Shown: piece after piece, positions 1 to 8,441 of the stretch
Numbering within the stretch: the stretch's first letter is position 1
How the letters are laid out: every line of letters starts with the position of its first letter
Source: Soonwooa sp023440705
Lineage (GTDB): Bacteria; Bacteroidota; Bacteroidia; Flavobacteriales; Weeksellaceae
NCBI GenBank assembly: GCA_023440705.1
Contig: JAEXRP010000100.1
Location: forward strand, 103,226 to 167,225
Length of the DNA stretch: 64,000 bases
Direction: 5' to 3'
Notes under the pieces: generated by a model
The model's input: only the letters and a program-made list of their open reading frames with translations
What the model was told of the DNA's origin: nothing
The model's database searches: none
Translations under genes and position numbers: made by a program

Positions 1-422
1 ATCTTTTTGACAGTTGCGACTACAATGCCAAAAACGAAAAAGATTGCATTGCTCTAATCTATCCTAAAATTAATAAAATCTCAATTGACAACGGGATTTT
101 GGAGAAAGCAAGCAACGTCTATGTCATCCCTTCTAATCTTGGTTGGAGCGACCTTGGGACTTGGACTTCGGTCTATACTAATGCTCAAAAAAATGATGAC
201 AACAACGCCATCAATTCTAAAAATGTATTGACTTACAACTCGAAGGGCAATGTTATCCGTGTGAAAAATCAGAACAAAGCAGTGGTTATCGACAACCTAA
301 AAAACTATATTGTTGTTGACACAGACAAAGCATTACTAATTTGTCCTCGCGATCATGATCAATTAATAAAAGATTATGTTCTTGATCTTAAAAATCTAAA
401 AAAAGGAGAACGCTTTATGTAA
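1..422 (+). CDS. Mannose-1-phosphate guanylyltransferase, C-terminal part (5' end outside window)
   Basis: The reading frame is open from the left edge and ends at TAA 420-422, so only the last ~139 residues are present. The motif GWSDLGTW and the following beta-helix-like tail (NKAVVIDNLKNYIVVDTD) are typical of the C-terminal part of GDP-mannose pyrophosphorylases, which make GDP-mannose from mannose-1-phosphate and GTP for glycan synthesis. A short version could start at the TTG at 99, but the open frame upstream and the family length make that unlikely. A strong terminator follows at 444. Other sugar-phosphate nucleotidyltransferases of the same fold are a less likely alternative. Confidence 0.85.
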   Translation, partial: LFDSCDYNAKNEKDCIALIYPKINKISIDNGILEKASNVYVIPSNLGWSDLGTWTSVYTNAQKNDDNNAINSKNVLTYNSKGNVIRVKNQNKAVVIDNLKNYIVVDTDKALLICPRDHDQLIKDYVLDLKNLKKGERFM

Positions 423-443
423 AACTCTTTTTCAAATATTATT

Positions 444-474
444 AAATGCTTTAGAAATTCTAAAGCATTTTTTT
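444..474 (+). terminator. Rho-independent terminator after the guanylyltransferase gene
   Basis: A perfect 12-bp inverted repeat (AAATGCTTTAGA at 444-455, TCTAAAGCATTT at 459-470) with a 3-base loop is followed by a run of T to 474. It lies 22 bases past the stop codon and separates this gene from yifB. Confidence 0.85.
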
Positions 475-529
475 ATGAATTATAATTATGGAGTAAATAA
501 TTTACTAACTTTAATAAAAACAAACACCA

Positions 530-2062
530 ATGCTGACAAAAATCTACGGAAGTACCATTCACGGTGTTTCCGCCATCACAATTACCATCGAAGTTAATGT
601 TGACCAAGGCGTCGGTTATCATCTTGTTGGTCTTCCTGACAATGCTATTAAAGAAAGTAGCTACCGAATATCTGCGGCGTTAAAAAATGTTGGCTACAAA
701 CTTCCAGGTAAGAAAATCACCATCAATATGGCGCCAGCGGATCTGCGAAAAGAAGGTTCAGCTTATGATTTGAGTATTGCGATTGGGATTCTTGCTGCAT
801 CTGGAATGATAAATGGTGAAAATGTCAGTAATTATATCATCATGGGCGAATTATCTTTGGATGGTGGTCTACAGCCGTTACGAGGTGTTCTTCCAATTGC
901 TATCAAAGCCCGAGAAGAAGGTTTCAAAGGTATTATTCTTCCTATTCAAAATACTCAAGAAGCGGCGATTGTCGATAATCTAGAAGTTCTCGGTGTCGAA
1001 AATATAAAAGATGTCATCGACTTTTTTAATGGAGAAAAAATTATTGAGCCAACAATTGTCGACACGAGAAAACAGTTTAATGAAAAAGTAACTAATTTTC
1101 CTTTTGACTTTTCAGAAGTTAAAGGTCAAGAAATGGCAAAACGCGCCATCGAAGTTGCTGCAGCTGGAGGACACAACATTATCCTAATTGGTCCGCCCGG
1201 AAGTGGCAAAACCATGCTTGCAAAACGCGTCCCAAGTATTCTTCCTCCTTTAACATTGCGAGAAGCTTTAGAAACTACTAAGATACATTCGGTGGCGGGA
1301 AAGATGGGAGCTGAAACTTCACTAATGACCATCCGTCCTTTTCGATCTCCGCATCACACGATCTCCGACGTCGCCCTAGTTGGCGGCGGTACCAATCCTC
1401 AGCCGGGCGAAATATCTTTAGCTCACAATGGTGTTTTGTTTTTGGACGAAATGCCAGAATTCAAACGAAGTGTTCTTGAAGTGATGCGTCAACCTTTGGA
1501 AGATCGAGAGGTTACCATTTCGAGGGCGCGATTTACTGTTAATTATCCTGCGAGTTTTATGTTGGTCGCGAGCATGAATCCCAGTCCGTCGGGCTATTTT
1601 CCTGATGACCCCAACAATACATCTTCTGTTGCTGAGATGCAGCGTTATATGAACAAACTTTCGGGACCTTTATTGGACAGAATCGACATTCATGTTGAAA
1701 TTCCTAAAGTGGAATTTGAACAATTGTCGGACAAACGAAAAGGCGAACTTAGTGAAAATATTCGTGTTCGAGTGATGAATGCTAGGGAAATTCAATCCAA
1801 AAGATTTGAAACCGAAAATATTAATTACAATGCTCAAATGCCGCCAAAACTTATTGAAAAACATTGTCAGTTAGACGAAACCTCTCAAAACCTCATCAAA
1901 CTTGCGATGGCAAAACTCAATCTTTCAGCAAGAGCTTTTGATAGAATCTTAAAAGTGTCGCGGACCATTGCTGATCTTGAAGCTTCCAAAAATATCCAAA
2001 GTCATCACATTTCTGAAGCGATACAGTACAGAAGTCTCGACCGCGAATTTTGGAATGCTTAG
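530..2062 (+). CDS. YifB/ComM family Mg-chelatase-like AAA+ ATPase
   Basis: This is a full-length 510-residue member of the YifB/ComM family. The N-terminal ChlI-like domain spans about residues 20-140. An AAA+ core follows with Walker A GPPGSGKT near residue 221 and Walker B VLFLDE near 303, then the Mg-chelatase C-terminal domain (about 400-500). ComM is known as a hexameric helicase promoting branch migration in natural transformation; the role in flavobacteria is inferred. The ATG at 530 fits the family N-terminus (MLTKIYGSTIHG). The gene ends only two bases from the convergent gene at 2065, with no terminator between them. Confidence 0.93.
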   Translation: MLTKIYGSTIHGVSAITITIEVNVDQGVGYHLVGLPDNAIKESSYRISAALKNVGYKLPGKKITINMAPADLRKEGSAYDLSIAIGILAASGMINGENVSNYIIMGELSLDGGLQPLRGVLPIAIKAREEGFKGIILPIQNTQEAAIVDNLEVLGVENIKDVIDFFNGEKIIEPTIVDTRKQFNEKVTNFPFDFSEVKGQEMAKRAIEVAAAGGHNIILIGPPGSGKTMLAKRVPSILPPLTLREALETTKIHSVAGKMGAETSLMTIRPFRSPHHTISDVALVGGGTNPQPGEISLAHNGVLFLDEMPEFKRSVLEVMRQPLEDREVTISRARFTVNYPASFMLVASMNPSPSGYFPDDPNNTSSVAEMQRYMNKLSGPLLDRIDIHVEIPKVEFEQLSDKRKGELSENIRVRVMNAREIQSKRFETENINYNAQMPPKLIEKHCQLDETSQNLIKLAMAKLNLSARAFDRILKVSRTIADLEASKNIQSHHISEAIQYRSLDREFWNA

Positions 2063-2064
2063 TT

Positions 2065-2460
2065 TTAATTTTCCAGTTTAGATTTTAAAACAGAAATTCT
2101 ATTGATGATTGGCAATGCAAAAATTCCGCTTTTTTGTAAATACAATTCGTAGAAAGTTTTTGCTTTTTCGGCAAAGTCAAGGTTTTCGGTTTGATTAAAA
2201 TGAAACTGAAAAACATTCCCCAACATTTCATAATAATCCACGTGATCACGATCTTGACGTTCGTTAACCAAATCTATAATTTCGGAAGTTGACATTGCTG
2301 ATAAAGTTTTAAAATCAAATTTAAAAATATCCTTCATCAACGAGTCGAAATCCAAATCTTTTTGCATTAAACTTTCGTCAGGTTTTCCCAACAAAATCTT
2401 TTCTAAAGCTTGCGTCAATTGTCGAATCAAACGCAACGTAAAATCTTTATCCTGAATCAT
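2065..2460 (-). CDS. Small alpha-helical protein of unknown function
   Basis: This codes for 131 residues with no signal peptide or membrane segment, so it is probably cytoplasmic. It looks all-helical with many acidic and aromatic residues, and I do not recognise a domain. It starts three bases after the stop of the nucleoside-gate membrane protein upstream, so the two are almost surely co-transcribed. Its 3' end nearly touches yifB from the other strand. The codon pattern and the tight operon spacing support a real gene. Confidence 0.7.
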   Translation of the reverse strand: MIQDKDFTLRLIRQLTQALEKILLGKPDESLMQKDLDFDSLMKDIFKFDFKTLSAMSTSEIIDLVNERQDRDHVDYYEMLGNVFQFHFNQTENLDFAEKAKTFYELYLQKSGIFALPIINRISVLKSKLEN

Positions 2461-2463
2461 ATT

Positions 2464-3864
2464 TTAACCAAAAAATAAATAAGCCAACGTAATCGCTGTA
2501 ATAACGCCAACCAAATCCGCCAACAACATCGCACCAACGGTGTATCGCGTATTCTTTACAGCAACAGAACCAAAATAAACGGCAATTACATAAAAGGTCG
2601 TGTCCGAACTTCCTTGTAAAATCGCTGACAGACGGCCAGCAAAACTATCTGCTCCAAAAGTTGTCATCGTGTCCACCATCATACCGCGAGCACCAGAGCC
2701 AGAAAGCGGTTTTATCAAAGCTGTTGGCAAACCATCTACAAATCTTGTGTCCATGTGAGCCGATTGTGCAAGCCATTTCATACCATCGATAATCACTTCA
2801 AAAACGCCGCTCGTTCTTAACAACGAAATCGCGATAAGCATTCCAACCAAATAAGGTATAATCTTAACACAAGTTGTAAAGCCTTCTTTTGCGCCATCGA
2901 TAAATGCGTCGAAAATGTTAATCTTCTTATACATTGCACCAAGCACTATCGCAAAGAAAATCAATAAGATAAGCCCATTACTTAAGACTTTAGAAAAGAC
3001 ATCCAATTCGTCTTTGCTAAGTTGCACAAGATAGACAACCAACAATGCAATAATTGCAGAAATCCCACCAACATAAGCCAAAACGACAGGTTGGAAAAGA
3101 TTGATTTTTTGTTTAATAGAAACAATAATCATCGCCGCCATCGTTGCAAAAAATGTCGCAATCATACATGGCAAAAATATATCTGTCGGTGTCTCTGAGC
3201 CCATCGACGATCGAATAGCAATGATGGAAACTGGAATCAATGTCAATCCGCTGGCATGTAAACACAAGAACATAATTTGTGCATTACTCGCTCGATCTTT
3301 GTCAGGATTTAAAGATTGTAAACTTTCCATAGCTTTGAGTCCGAAAGGCGTTGCTGCATTATCTAAACCTAAAAGATTGGCACTGAAATTCAGCATCATG
3401 TGTCCAAAAGATGGGTGATTTTTTGGAACTTCAGGAAATAGTTTTGAAAAAAAAGGTTGTATCAAACGACTCAACAAATTGATACCGCCAGCACGTTCGG
3501 CAATACTCATAAAACCCATGAAAAGCGCCATAATCCCAATAAGTTTTAAACAGATATTAACGGCAGTTTCGCTGGTGCCAATAACGCCATCTGTCGATTG
3601 TATACGATAAACACTGACATTATTAAGCGAATCTTTTTTGTAATGAATATGCGACGCCTCAAAATCGGGTGATTTCTGAAGATTAGTTTGGATTTCTGAA
3701 GAAAATGCAGTTATCGGTTGCTTCGAAATTTTTATCGTGTCGCCACCTTTCCCAACAACCATGTCGTTAAAAATCTCTTTGTAGTTATCGGACGACGTAT
3801 ATTTAATCCCAGCAACGATTATCGCAATAATGATAAACGCAGACCAGATGCGGCTAAGTACCAT
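2464..3864 (-). CDS. Nucleoside-recognition (Gate) domain membrane protein, SpmA-SpmB fusion type
   Basis: This is a 466-residue polytopic membrane protein. The first half carries the SpmA-like signature (LNFSANLLGLDNAATPFGLK) and the second half the SpmB-like one (PLSGSGARGMMVDTM and LQGSSDTTFYVIAVYFGS), so it resembles a fusion of the two 'spore maturation' proteins. Such proteins hold two Gate domains related to nucleoside transporters. In non-sporulating Bacteroidota the substrate is unknown. A hydrophobic N-terminal segment is followed by about 80 extracytoplasmic residues before the first Gate domain. It forms an operon with the downstream gene at 2065. Confidence 0.85.
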   Translation of the reverse strand: MVLSRIWSAFIIIAIIVAGIKYTSSDNYKEIFNDMVVGKGGDTIKISKQPITAFSSEIQTNLQKSPDFEASHIHYKKDSLNNVSVYRIQSTDGVIGTSETAVNICLKLIGIMALFMGFMSIAERAGGINLLSRLIQPFFSKLFPEVPKNHPSFGHMMLNFSANLLGLDNAATPFGLKAMESLQSLNPDKDRASNAQIMFLCLHASGLTLIPVSIIAIRSSMGSETPTDIFLPCMIATFFATMAAMIIVSIKQKINLFQPVVLAYVGGISAIIALLVVYLVQLSKDELDVFSKVLSNGLILLIFFAIVLGAMYKKINIFDAFIDGAKEGFTTCVKIIPYLVGMLIAISLLRTSGVFEVIIDGMKWLAQSAHMDTRFVDGLPTALIKPLSGSGARGMMVDTMTTFGADSFAGRLSAILQGSSDTTFYVIAVYFGSVAVKNTRYTVGAMLLADLVGVITAITLAYLFFG

Positions 3865-3933
3865 TTAATTTTAATTTTAGTAAAAATAAAAGATTTTATT
3901 AAATCTAAGATGCGAAAACTGAATAATTGCTTG

Positions 3934-4446
3934 TTATTCTCTTAAATAAACCAAACGCTCGTCCAGCTTTTGATTTAGGTTTTCGAGGATAACAGCTTCT
4001 TTGGTTTTCTTTTGGAGCTCATCGATAAAGAAAGTTGTTTCGAAAAACTGTCGATGTACACCAGACAACAAGCTCATAAAATATTGTAAACCTATTTCGT
4101 TATTATGTTTGTCCATCATAGTTTCGAGAGGTTCGTTCGGGAAAAGATCTTCGTGCAAATCGGTTAATTTTCGACACCATTTCAAAGACTTTTCGGGAGA
4201 AGACACTTTACAGAAATACATCATAATGAGACAAACCCAAAACGAATGTCGAAATGCATTGCCTGCGCCATTAGTTGAACTTGTTTTAGGGTACAATTTT
4301 TTAGCAATATTAAAAGCTCTAAAACTTGCAAAAAAATATAAAATCGAAAACAATGGATGTCCAATGCCAATCCCCAAAACCACAATTATCTTTTTGAAAG
4401 ACAACGACCTCAGCGCATTAAAAAATATTGTAATAAACTTCCTCAT
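3934..4446 (-). CDS. Conserved protein resembling the DUF6973 type
   Basis: The protein has 170 residues, with a hydrophobic stretch around residues 20-45. It is followed by a conserved-looking core NGAGNAFRHSFW...WCRKLTDLHED...MDKHNNEIG, which resembles the DUF6973 family (assignment from memory, moderate certainty). I chose the ATG at 4446 (MRKFITIF) rather than 4461, because the longer form begins inside the terminator hairpin of accD. The start codon lies three bases behind that terminator's T-run. The histidine- and asparagine-rich core could bind a metal, but this is only inference. Confidence 0.7.
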   Translation of the reverse strand: MRKFITIFFNALRSLSFKKIIVVLGIGIGHPLFSILYFFASFRAFNIAKKLYPKTSSTNGAGNAFRHSFWVCLIMMYFCKVSSPEKSLKWCRKLTDLHEDLFPNEPLETMMDKHNNEIGLQYFMSLLSGVHRQFFETTFFIDELQKKTKEAVILENLNQKLDERLVYLRE

Positions 4447-4448
4447 AC

Positions 4449-4474
4449 AAAAAACTCCCACTTTCGTGAGAGTT
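4449..4474 (-). terminator. Terminator of accD, abutting the next start codon
   Basis: Read on the minus strand: AACTC-t-CAC, loop gaaa, GTG-g-GAGTT, then six T. It lies six bases after the accD stop. One internal mismatch interrupts the stem. The T-run ends three bases before the ATG of the next gene. Confidence 0.75.
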
Positions 4475-4479
4475 ATATT

Positions 4480-5331
4480 TTAAGCGTGCATTAACAACTT
4501 TATCGTTTTTGCGAGCACTTCTTTAACCTCTGTTCGTTTAACAATAAAATCTACAAAACCTTTCTCTTGTAAGAATTCTGCCGTTTGGAAACCTTCTGGC
4601 AAATCGCGTCCAATTGTTTCGCGGATAACACGAGGTCCAGCAAATCCAATCAAAGCGCCCGGTTCCGCAATAATAATATCTGCTGTCATCGCAAAAGACG
4701 CAGTTACACCACCAAAAGTTGGATCGGTAAGATAAGCGATATACGGAAGACCAGCATTTGACAATTGCGCCAATTTAGCTTGTACTTTCGCCATTTGCAT
4801 TAAAGAATAAGCTGCTTCTTGCATACGCGCACCACCCGACTGACAAATAATCATAAAAGGCAATTTGTGCTTCATGGCGTAATCGATAGCTCTTTTGATT
4901 TTTTCGCCCATTACAGAACCCAAAGATCCTCCAATAAATGCGAAATCCATACAAGACACTACCATTTCTACACCATTAACTTTTCCTGTTCCGTTACGCA
5001 CAGAATCATTAAGTTTGGTTTTAGCTTTTACTTCTTTAAGACGATCAGTGTAAGCTTTTGTATCTTTAAATTTAAGAATATCAACACTTTCTACATTAGC
5101 ATCAAGTTCCTCATATTTTTGGTCATCAAATAAAATATCAAAATATTCTCTACTTCCGATTCTTACATGGAAACCATCTTCTGGCGAGACATAATTATTC
5201 GCTTTTAGCTCTTCAGCTTCGATAATTTTCCCTGTGGGAGTCTTGTGCCATAGACCTTTAGGAAGATCTTTTTTGTCCTCAGTAGAGGTTGTAATATTTT
5301 GCGCTTTTCGTTTAAACCAATCAAATGCCAT
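4480..5331 (-). CDS. accD: Acetyl-CoA carboxylase carboxyltransferase subunit beta
   Basis: AccD joins AccA to transfer the carboxyl group from biotin to acetyl-CoA, the first step of fatty-acid synthesis. The crotonase-fold core is clear: FAFIGGSLGSVMGEK, SGGARMQEA, TDPTFGGVTASFAM and LIGFAGPRVIRET. The four cysteines of the N-terminal zinc ribbon in E. coli AccD are replaced (TPTG and SPED). The ATG at 5331 (MAFDWFKRK) fits the family; the upstream ATG at 5373 would add 14 residues encoded by a repeat. The protein has 283 residues. It lies downstream of fbaA on the same strand. Confidence 0.95.
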   Translation of the reverse strand: MAFDWFKRKAQNITTSTEDKKDLPKGLWHKTPTGKIIEAEELKANNYVSPEDGFHVRIGSREYFDILFDDQKYEELDANVESVDILKFKDTKAYTDRLKEVKAKTKLNDSVRNGTGKVNGVEMVVSCMDFAFIGGSLGSVMGEKIKRAIDYAMKHKLPFMIICQSGGARMQEAAYSLMQMAKVQAKLAQLSNAGLPYIAYLTDPTFGGVTASFAMTADIIIAEPGALIGFAGPRVIRETIGRDLPEGFQTAEFLQEKGFVDFIVKRTEVKEVLAKTIKLLMHA

Positions 5332-5345
5332 TTTATCTGTATTTA

Positions 5346-5422
5346 TGTAGAATGTATTATGTAAAATGTACAAATCAAAAGCATTTTAGTTACTTTATAC
5401 TTTGTACATTCTACATTTTACA
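5346..5422. repeat. Cluster of TGTARAATGTA inverted repeats between fbaA and accD
   Basis: TGTAGAATGTA (5346-5356) and TGTAAAATGTA (5360-5370) on the plus strand face TACATTCTACA (5405-5415) and the overlapping TACATTTTACA (5412-5422). All arms match perfectly. The cluster fills the intergenic space and could fold in RNA into two alternative hairpins. It looks like a small dispersed palindromic repeat rather than a terminator, because no T-run follows. Confidence 0.65.
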
Positions 5423-5428
5423 AATTTA

Positions 5429-6496
5429 TTAAAGTGTGTTGACGTTGTTAAGATCTTCGAAAGCTTGTACCAAACGCGCAGAGAAAGTATCTTCACCTTT
5501 TCTCAACCATACTCTTGGGTCGTAGAATTTCTTGTTAGGAGAATCTGCACCGTCTGGGTTACCAATCTGAGTTCTTAAATAGTCAATTTTTCCTGTCATA
5601 TAATCTCTCACACCTTCAGTATAAGCAAACTGAAGATCTGTATCAATATTCATTTTTACAACACCGTAGCTAATCGCCTCGCGAATCTCTTCTAGCGTAG
5701 ATCCCGATCCACCGTGGAATACGAAGTTAATTGGCTTAGCTGCAGTTCCGAATTTCTCTTGAACAAACTTCTGAGAGTTATCCAAAATTTTAGGTGTAAG
5801 AACAACGTTACCTGGCTTGTAAACACCGTGTACATTACCAAATGCCGCTGCAATTGTAAAGTTATCAGAGATAGCTTTTAGTTTTTCATAAGTCAAAGCA
5901 ACATCTTCTGGTTGTGTGTATAACAAAGAGTTGTCAACGCTAGAATTGTCAACACCATCTTCTTCTCCACCAGTTACTCCGATTTCAACTTCTAGTGTCA
6001 TACCTAGTTTTGCCATTCTTTGGAAATATTCTGCAGAGATGCTTAAGTTCTCATCTAGAGGCTCTTCAGAAAGATCCAACATGTGAGAAGAATACAAAGA
6101 CTTACCAGTTTCTTTATAGAAAGCTTCGTTAGCATCCATCAATCCATCGATCCAAGGCAACAACTTTTTTGCACAGTGGTCCGTATGTAGGATAACTGTT
6201 GCGCCATAAGCTTCTGCCAATGTGTGGATATGCTTAGCACCAGCGATAGCACCAAGAATTGCAGATTTTTGTCCATCGTTAGAAAGTCCTTTACCTGCGT
6301 TAAAAGCTGCTCCTCCGTTAGAAAACTGAATGATTACCGGCGCGTTTAGCTTAGCAGCGGTTTCCATAGTTGCGTTAACATTGCTAGATCCAATAACGTT
6401 AACTGCGGGAAGTGCAAATTGATTCTCTTTTGCGTAATCAAAAATTTCTGTTACTAAAGATCCTGTGGCTACACCAGCCGGAAACTTTCTACTCAT
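5429..6496 (-). CDS. fbaA: Class II fructose-bisphosphate aldolase
   Basis: This is a 355-residue class IIA aldolase that splits fructose-1,6-bisphosphate into dihydroxyacetone phosphate and glyceraldehyde-3-phosphate in glycolysis and gluconeogenesis. Visible family motifs include the metal-binding HTDHCAKK near residue 107, the acidic EVEIGVTGGEEDGVD segment near 170, AFGNVHGVYKPG, the phosphate-binding FHGGSGS and VKMNIDTD. Length and N-terminus match E. coli FbaA. It is followed on the same strand by accD after 97 bases filled by the TGTARAATGTA repeats. Confidence 0.96.
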   Translation of the reverse strand: MSRKFPAGVATGSLVTEIFDYAKENQFALPAVNVIGSSNVNATMETAAKLNAPVIIQFSNGGAAFNAGKGLSNDGQKSAILGAIAGAKHIHTLAEAYGATVILHTDHCAKKLLPWIDGLMDANEAFYKETGKSLYSSHMLDLSEEPLDENLSISAEYFQRMAKLGMTLEVEIGVTGGEEDGVDNSSVDNSLLYTQPEDVALTYEKLKAISDNFTIAAAFGNVHGVYKPGNVVLTPKILDNSQKFVQEKFGTAAKPINFVFHGGSGSTLEEIREAISYGVVKMNIDTDLQFAYTEGVRDYMTGKIDYLRTQIGNPDGADSPNKKFYDPRVWLRKGEDTFSARLVQAFEDLNNVNTL

Positions 6497-6574
6497 AATT
6501 AATGTTTTTTAATAGATTTATTTTAGTTTGCTAATTTACGAATAATTCACAAATCCGAATCATGATTTTTTCTA

Positions 6575-6723
6575 GGGCAATCCCTTGTCATTTTCCTAGG
6601 CTTTTGCAGCACCTAGCAATGCAAGGTCGGGCTGTCCGCTGTATCTTCTCCCTCCGCTCGGTCGGCTCCGCTGCGCTCCGCCGCCTCACTCCGGTCAAAG
6701 GATGCCGCTTCCATCCCTATTGC
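6575..6723 (+). repeat. GC-rich dispersed element, copy A
   Basis: This segment is much richer in G+C than its surroundings. It shares CCGCTCGGTCGGCTCCGCTG, GCCGCCTCACTCC and GGATGCCGCTTCCATCCC with copies at 28295 and 42675. It starts with GGGCAATCCC and ends with CCCTATTGC, six bases past the nadK stop. On the minus strand the end forms a 5-bp hairpin (GGATG/CATCC). It lies upstream of fbaA and runs opposite to it. Open frames inside it are not credible genes. Confidence 0.85.
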
Positions 6724-6729
6724 GAAATA

Positions 6730-7599
6730 TTAGTTTCTTTTATCAATCCCCCAAAGCAGTTTTTGACGAATGGTTTCGTAGAAACTAAAATTATTCGGAA
6801 TAATAAGATTTAGACAAAAATCCCCTTTTTCAAGATAGATTTCGTTACCAATGTCCATATAATACAATCGCGAATCCAACGACAAAGTAAACTGCGTTGA
6901 TCGGCTTTCGACATTTAATGTGATTCTTGCATCATCATTAACAATCAAAGGACGAACGTTAAGATTGTGTGGCGCAATCGGCGTGATAACAAAATTATCA
7001 TTGGTCGGCGAAATAATCGGACCTCCACAACTCAGAGAATAAGCTGTAGAACCTGTCGGCGTCGAAATAATCAAACCATCGCCCCAAAAGACATTCAAGA
7101 AATCATTATTAATATAAGAGTCAATCGTGATCATGGATGTTGTTTCTTGTCGCGACAAAGTCACATCATTCAACGCGTACGGAAAGTCAATAGAATTAGG
7201 TTTCGAAGTCGTTACTTTTATGGTACTTCGTTTGCTGATGGTGTAGTCGCCTTTTAAGATGACATCAATTTCTTTAAAGATTTCCTCTTTTTTAAAATTC
7301 GCCAAAAAGCCTAATCTTCCCATATTAATCCCAACAATCGGAATTTCCAATTCTTGGATAAAGGACATCGCACTCAGGATTGTCCCATCGCCTCCAAAAC
7401 TGAAAACATAGTCCACGCCTTTAGCTTTTAGATCTTCTTTAGTTTTAAATGTGTCGTAACTACTAGAGAATTTCATATTTTTTGCCATGTCTGCATGCAA
7501 CACAATTGGGATGTGTCTTAACTCCAACTCCGAGATAAACTTGTTGAGATACAAGAAGCTATCAAAATCTTTCTTTTGAGAATATATTGCTGCAACCAT
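6730..7599 (-). CDS. nadK: NAD kinase
   Basis: The 289-residue protein phosphorylates NAD to NADP. The diagnostic GGDGT motif (VFSFGGDGTILSA) lies near residue 75, with the downstream NMGRLGFLAN, WGDGLIISTPTGSTAYSLS and GGPI motifs of the family. It is cytoplasmic. The gene follows the CBS-domain gene with a three-base gap, an arrangement common in flavobacteria. Its stop codon is followed almost at once by GC-rich element copy A, so that element may be part of its 3' UTR. Confidence 0.96.
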   Translation of the reverse strand: MVAAIYSQKKDFDSFLYLNKFISELELRHIPIVLHADMAKNMKFSSSYDTFKTKEDLKAKGVDYVFSFGGDGTILSAMSFIQELEIPIVGINMGRLGFLANFKKEEIFKEIDVILKGDYTISKRSTIKVTTSKPNSIDFPYALNDVTLSRQETTSMITIDSYINNDFLNVFWGDGLIISTPTGSTAYSLSCGGPIISPTNDNFVITPIAPHNLNVRPLIVNDDARITLNVESRSTQFTLSLDSRLYYMDIGNEIYLEKGDFCLNLIIPNNFSFYETIRQKLLWGIDKRN

Positions 7600-7602
7600 A
7601 GC

Positions 7603-8256
7603 CTAAAACTCCAAGTATTTTTGGAAAAATCCAAAGCGATCTTTTAACAGATCTTCTTTTTGATCGTTATAAAATTTATTAATCACGGTATATCCAAAAC
7701 GCTCAAAAGTCTCATCAATAGAGCTAAGATTGTCTTGGCTAATTTTTAAAGTTAATTCGATGTGATCTTCTTTAACAGCCGTTATAAAACAACCATAAAG
7801 TTTAGAATTGTTACTTTCGATAATCTTAGCCACTTCCACCATCGAATAATGTAGACTGTTGGTTTGCACTGTCAATATAGCGCCTGCTTCCGAAAATATT
7901 GGATATTTCGAAAACTCGCTAAAGATATCATCACAACAGATATAGCCGAGAAATTTTTCGTCACTATTAATAACTGGGACAACATTGGTATTAAAAGTAT
8001 GAAACAACTTAATAGAATCCCAAATGTTACTATCTTCCGAAATTGCAAATTTCTCGAAGTGCATCGCAAGACTACCCAACTGCCCTTCTGGACTATCTTC
8101 CAAAAAAGACTGACTAAGCGCACCCATATAGATGCCCTTCTTTTTTATGAAAATATGTGAATATCCAAATTCCTTTGCCAACTCCGAAGCTTCTTCAATA
8201 GAATCGGAAATGCTGAACGCCGGAAAATCTTTGGACAAATAGTCTTTTATATACAT
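7603..8256 (-). CDS. CBS domain-containing protein
   Basis: This codes for 217 residues. The first ~120 form two CBS-like units (SKDFPAFSISDSIEEASELAKE, then KFLGYICCDDIFSEFSK), which usually bind adenine nucleotides. The C-terminal ~90 residues look like an ACT-type beta-alpha-beta fold (IESNNSKLYGCFITAVKEDH). No membrane segment is seen. It is first in an operon with nadK, so a role in sensing nucleotide or NAD(P) status is possible, but that is inference from position. The partner it regulates is unknown. Confidence 0.85.
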   Translation of the reverse strand: MYIKDYLSKDFPAFSISDSIEEASELAKEFGYSHIFIKKKGIYMGALSQSFLEDSPEGQLGSLAMHFEKFAISEDSNIWDSIKLFHTFNTNVVPVINSDEKFLGYICCDDIFSEFSKYPIFSEAGAILTVQTNSLHYSMVEVAKIIESNNSKLYGCFITAVKEDHIELTLKISQDNLSSIDETFERFGYTVINKFYNDQKEDLLKDRFGFFQKYLEF

Positions 8257-8403
8257 ATTGCTAAGTTAAAAAAAGCATTCGAATTCTTAGAGTCTGTTTA
8301 TAATTTTTGATGAAATTTTTATATTAAATCCTTTCGCAATTTTGGTAGGAAATATCAAACAAACCACAATTTAGTATTCTTCGAATAACTTTTTATTAAA
8401 ACA

Positions 8404-8436
8404 TTTGGTTTTTAAAAAATAAAAAGCTTACCTTTG
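8404..8436 (+). promoter_or_regulatory. Consensus promoter without a known gene
   Basis: TTTG at 8404-8407 is followed after 21 bases by TACCTTTG at 8429-8436, an exact match to the Bacteroidota -7 box TAnnTTTG. It points along the plus strand, where no coding sequence starts. Transcription would begin near 8442 and meet the terminator at 8474. Confidence 0.55.
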
Positions 8437-8441
8437 TCGCC

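Noticed and set aside
6562..6813. Open frame through GC-rich element copy A
   Set aside because: The frame comes from the repeat; similar frames appear in copies B and C without shared start or length, so it is not a gene.
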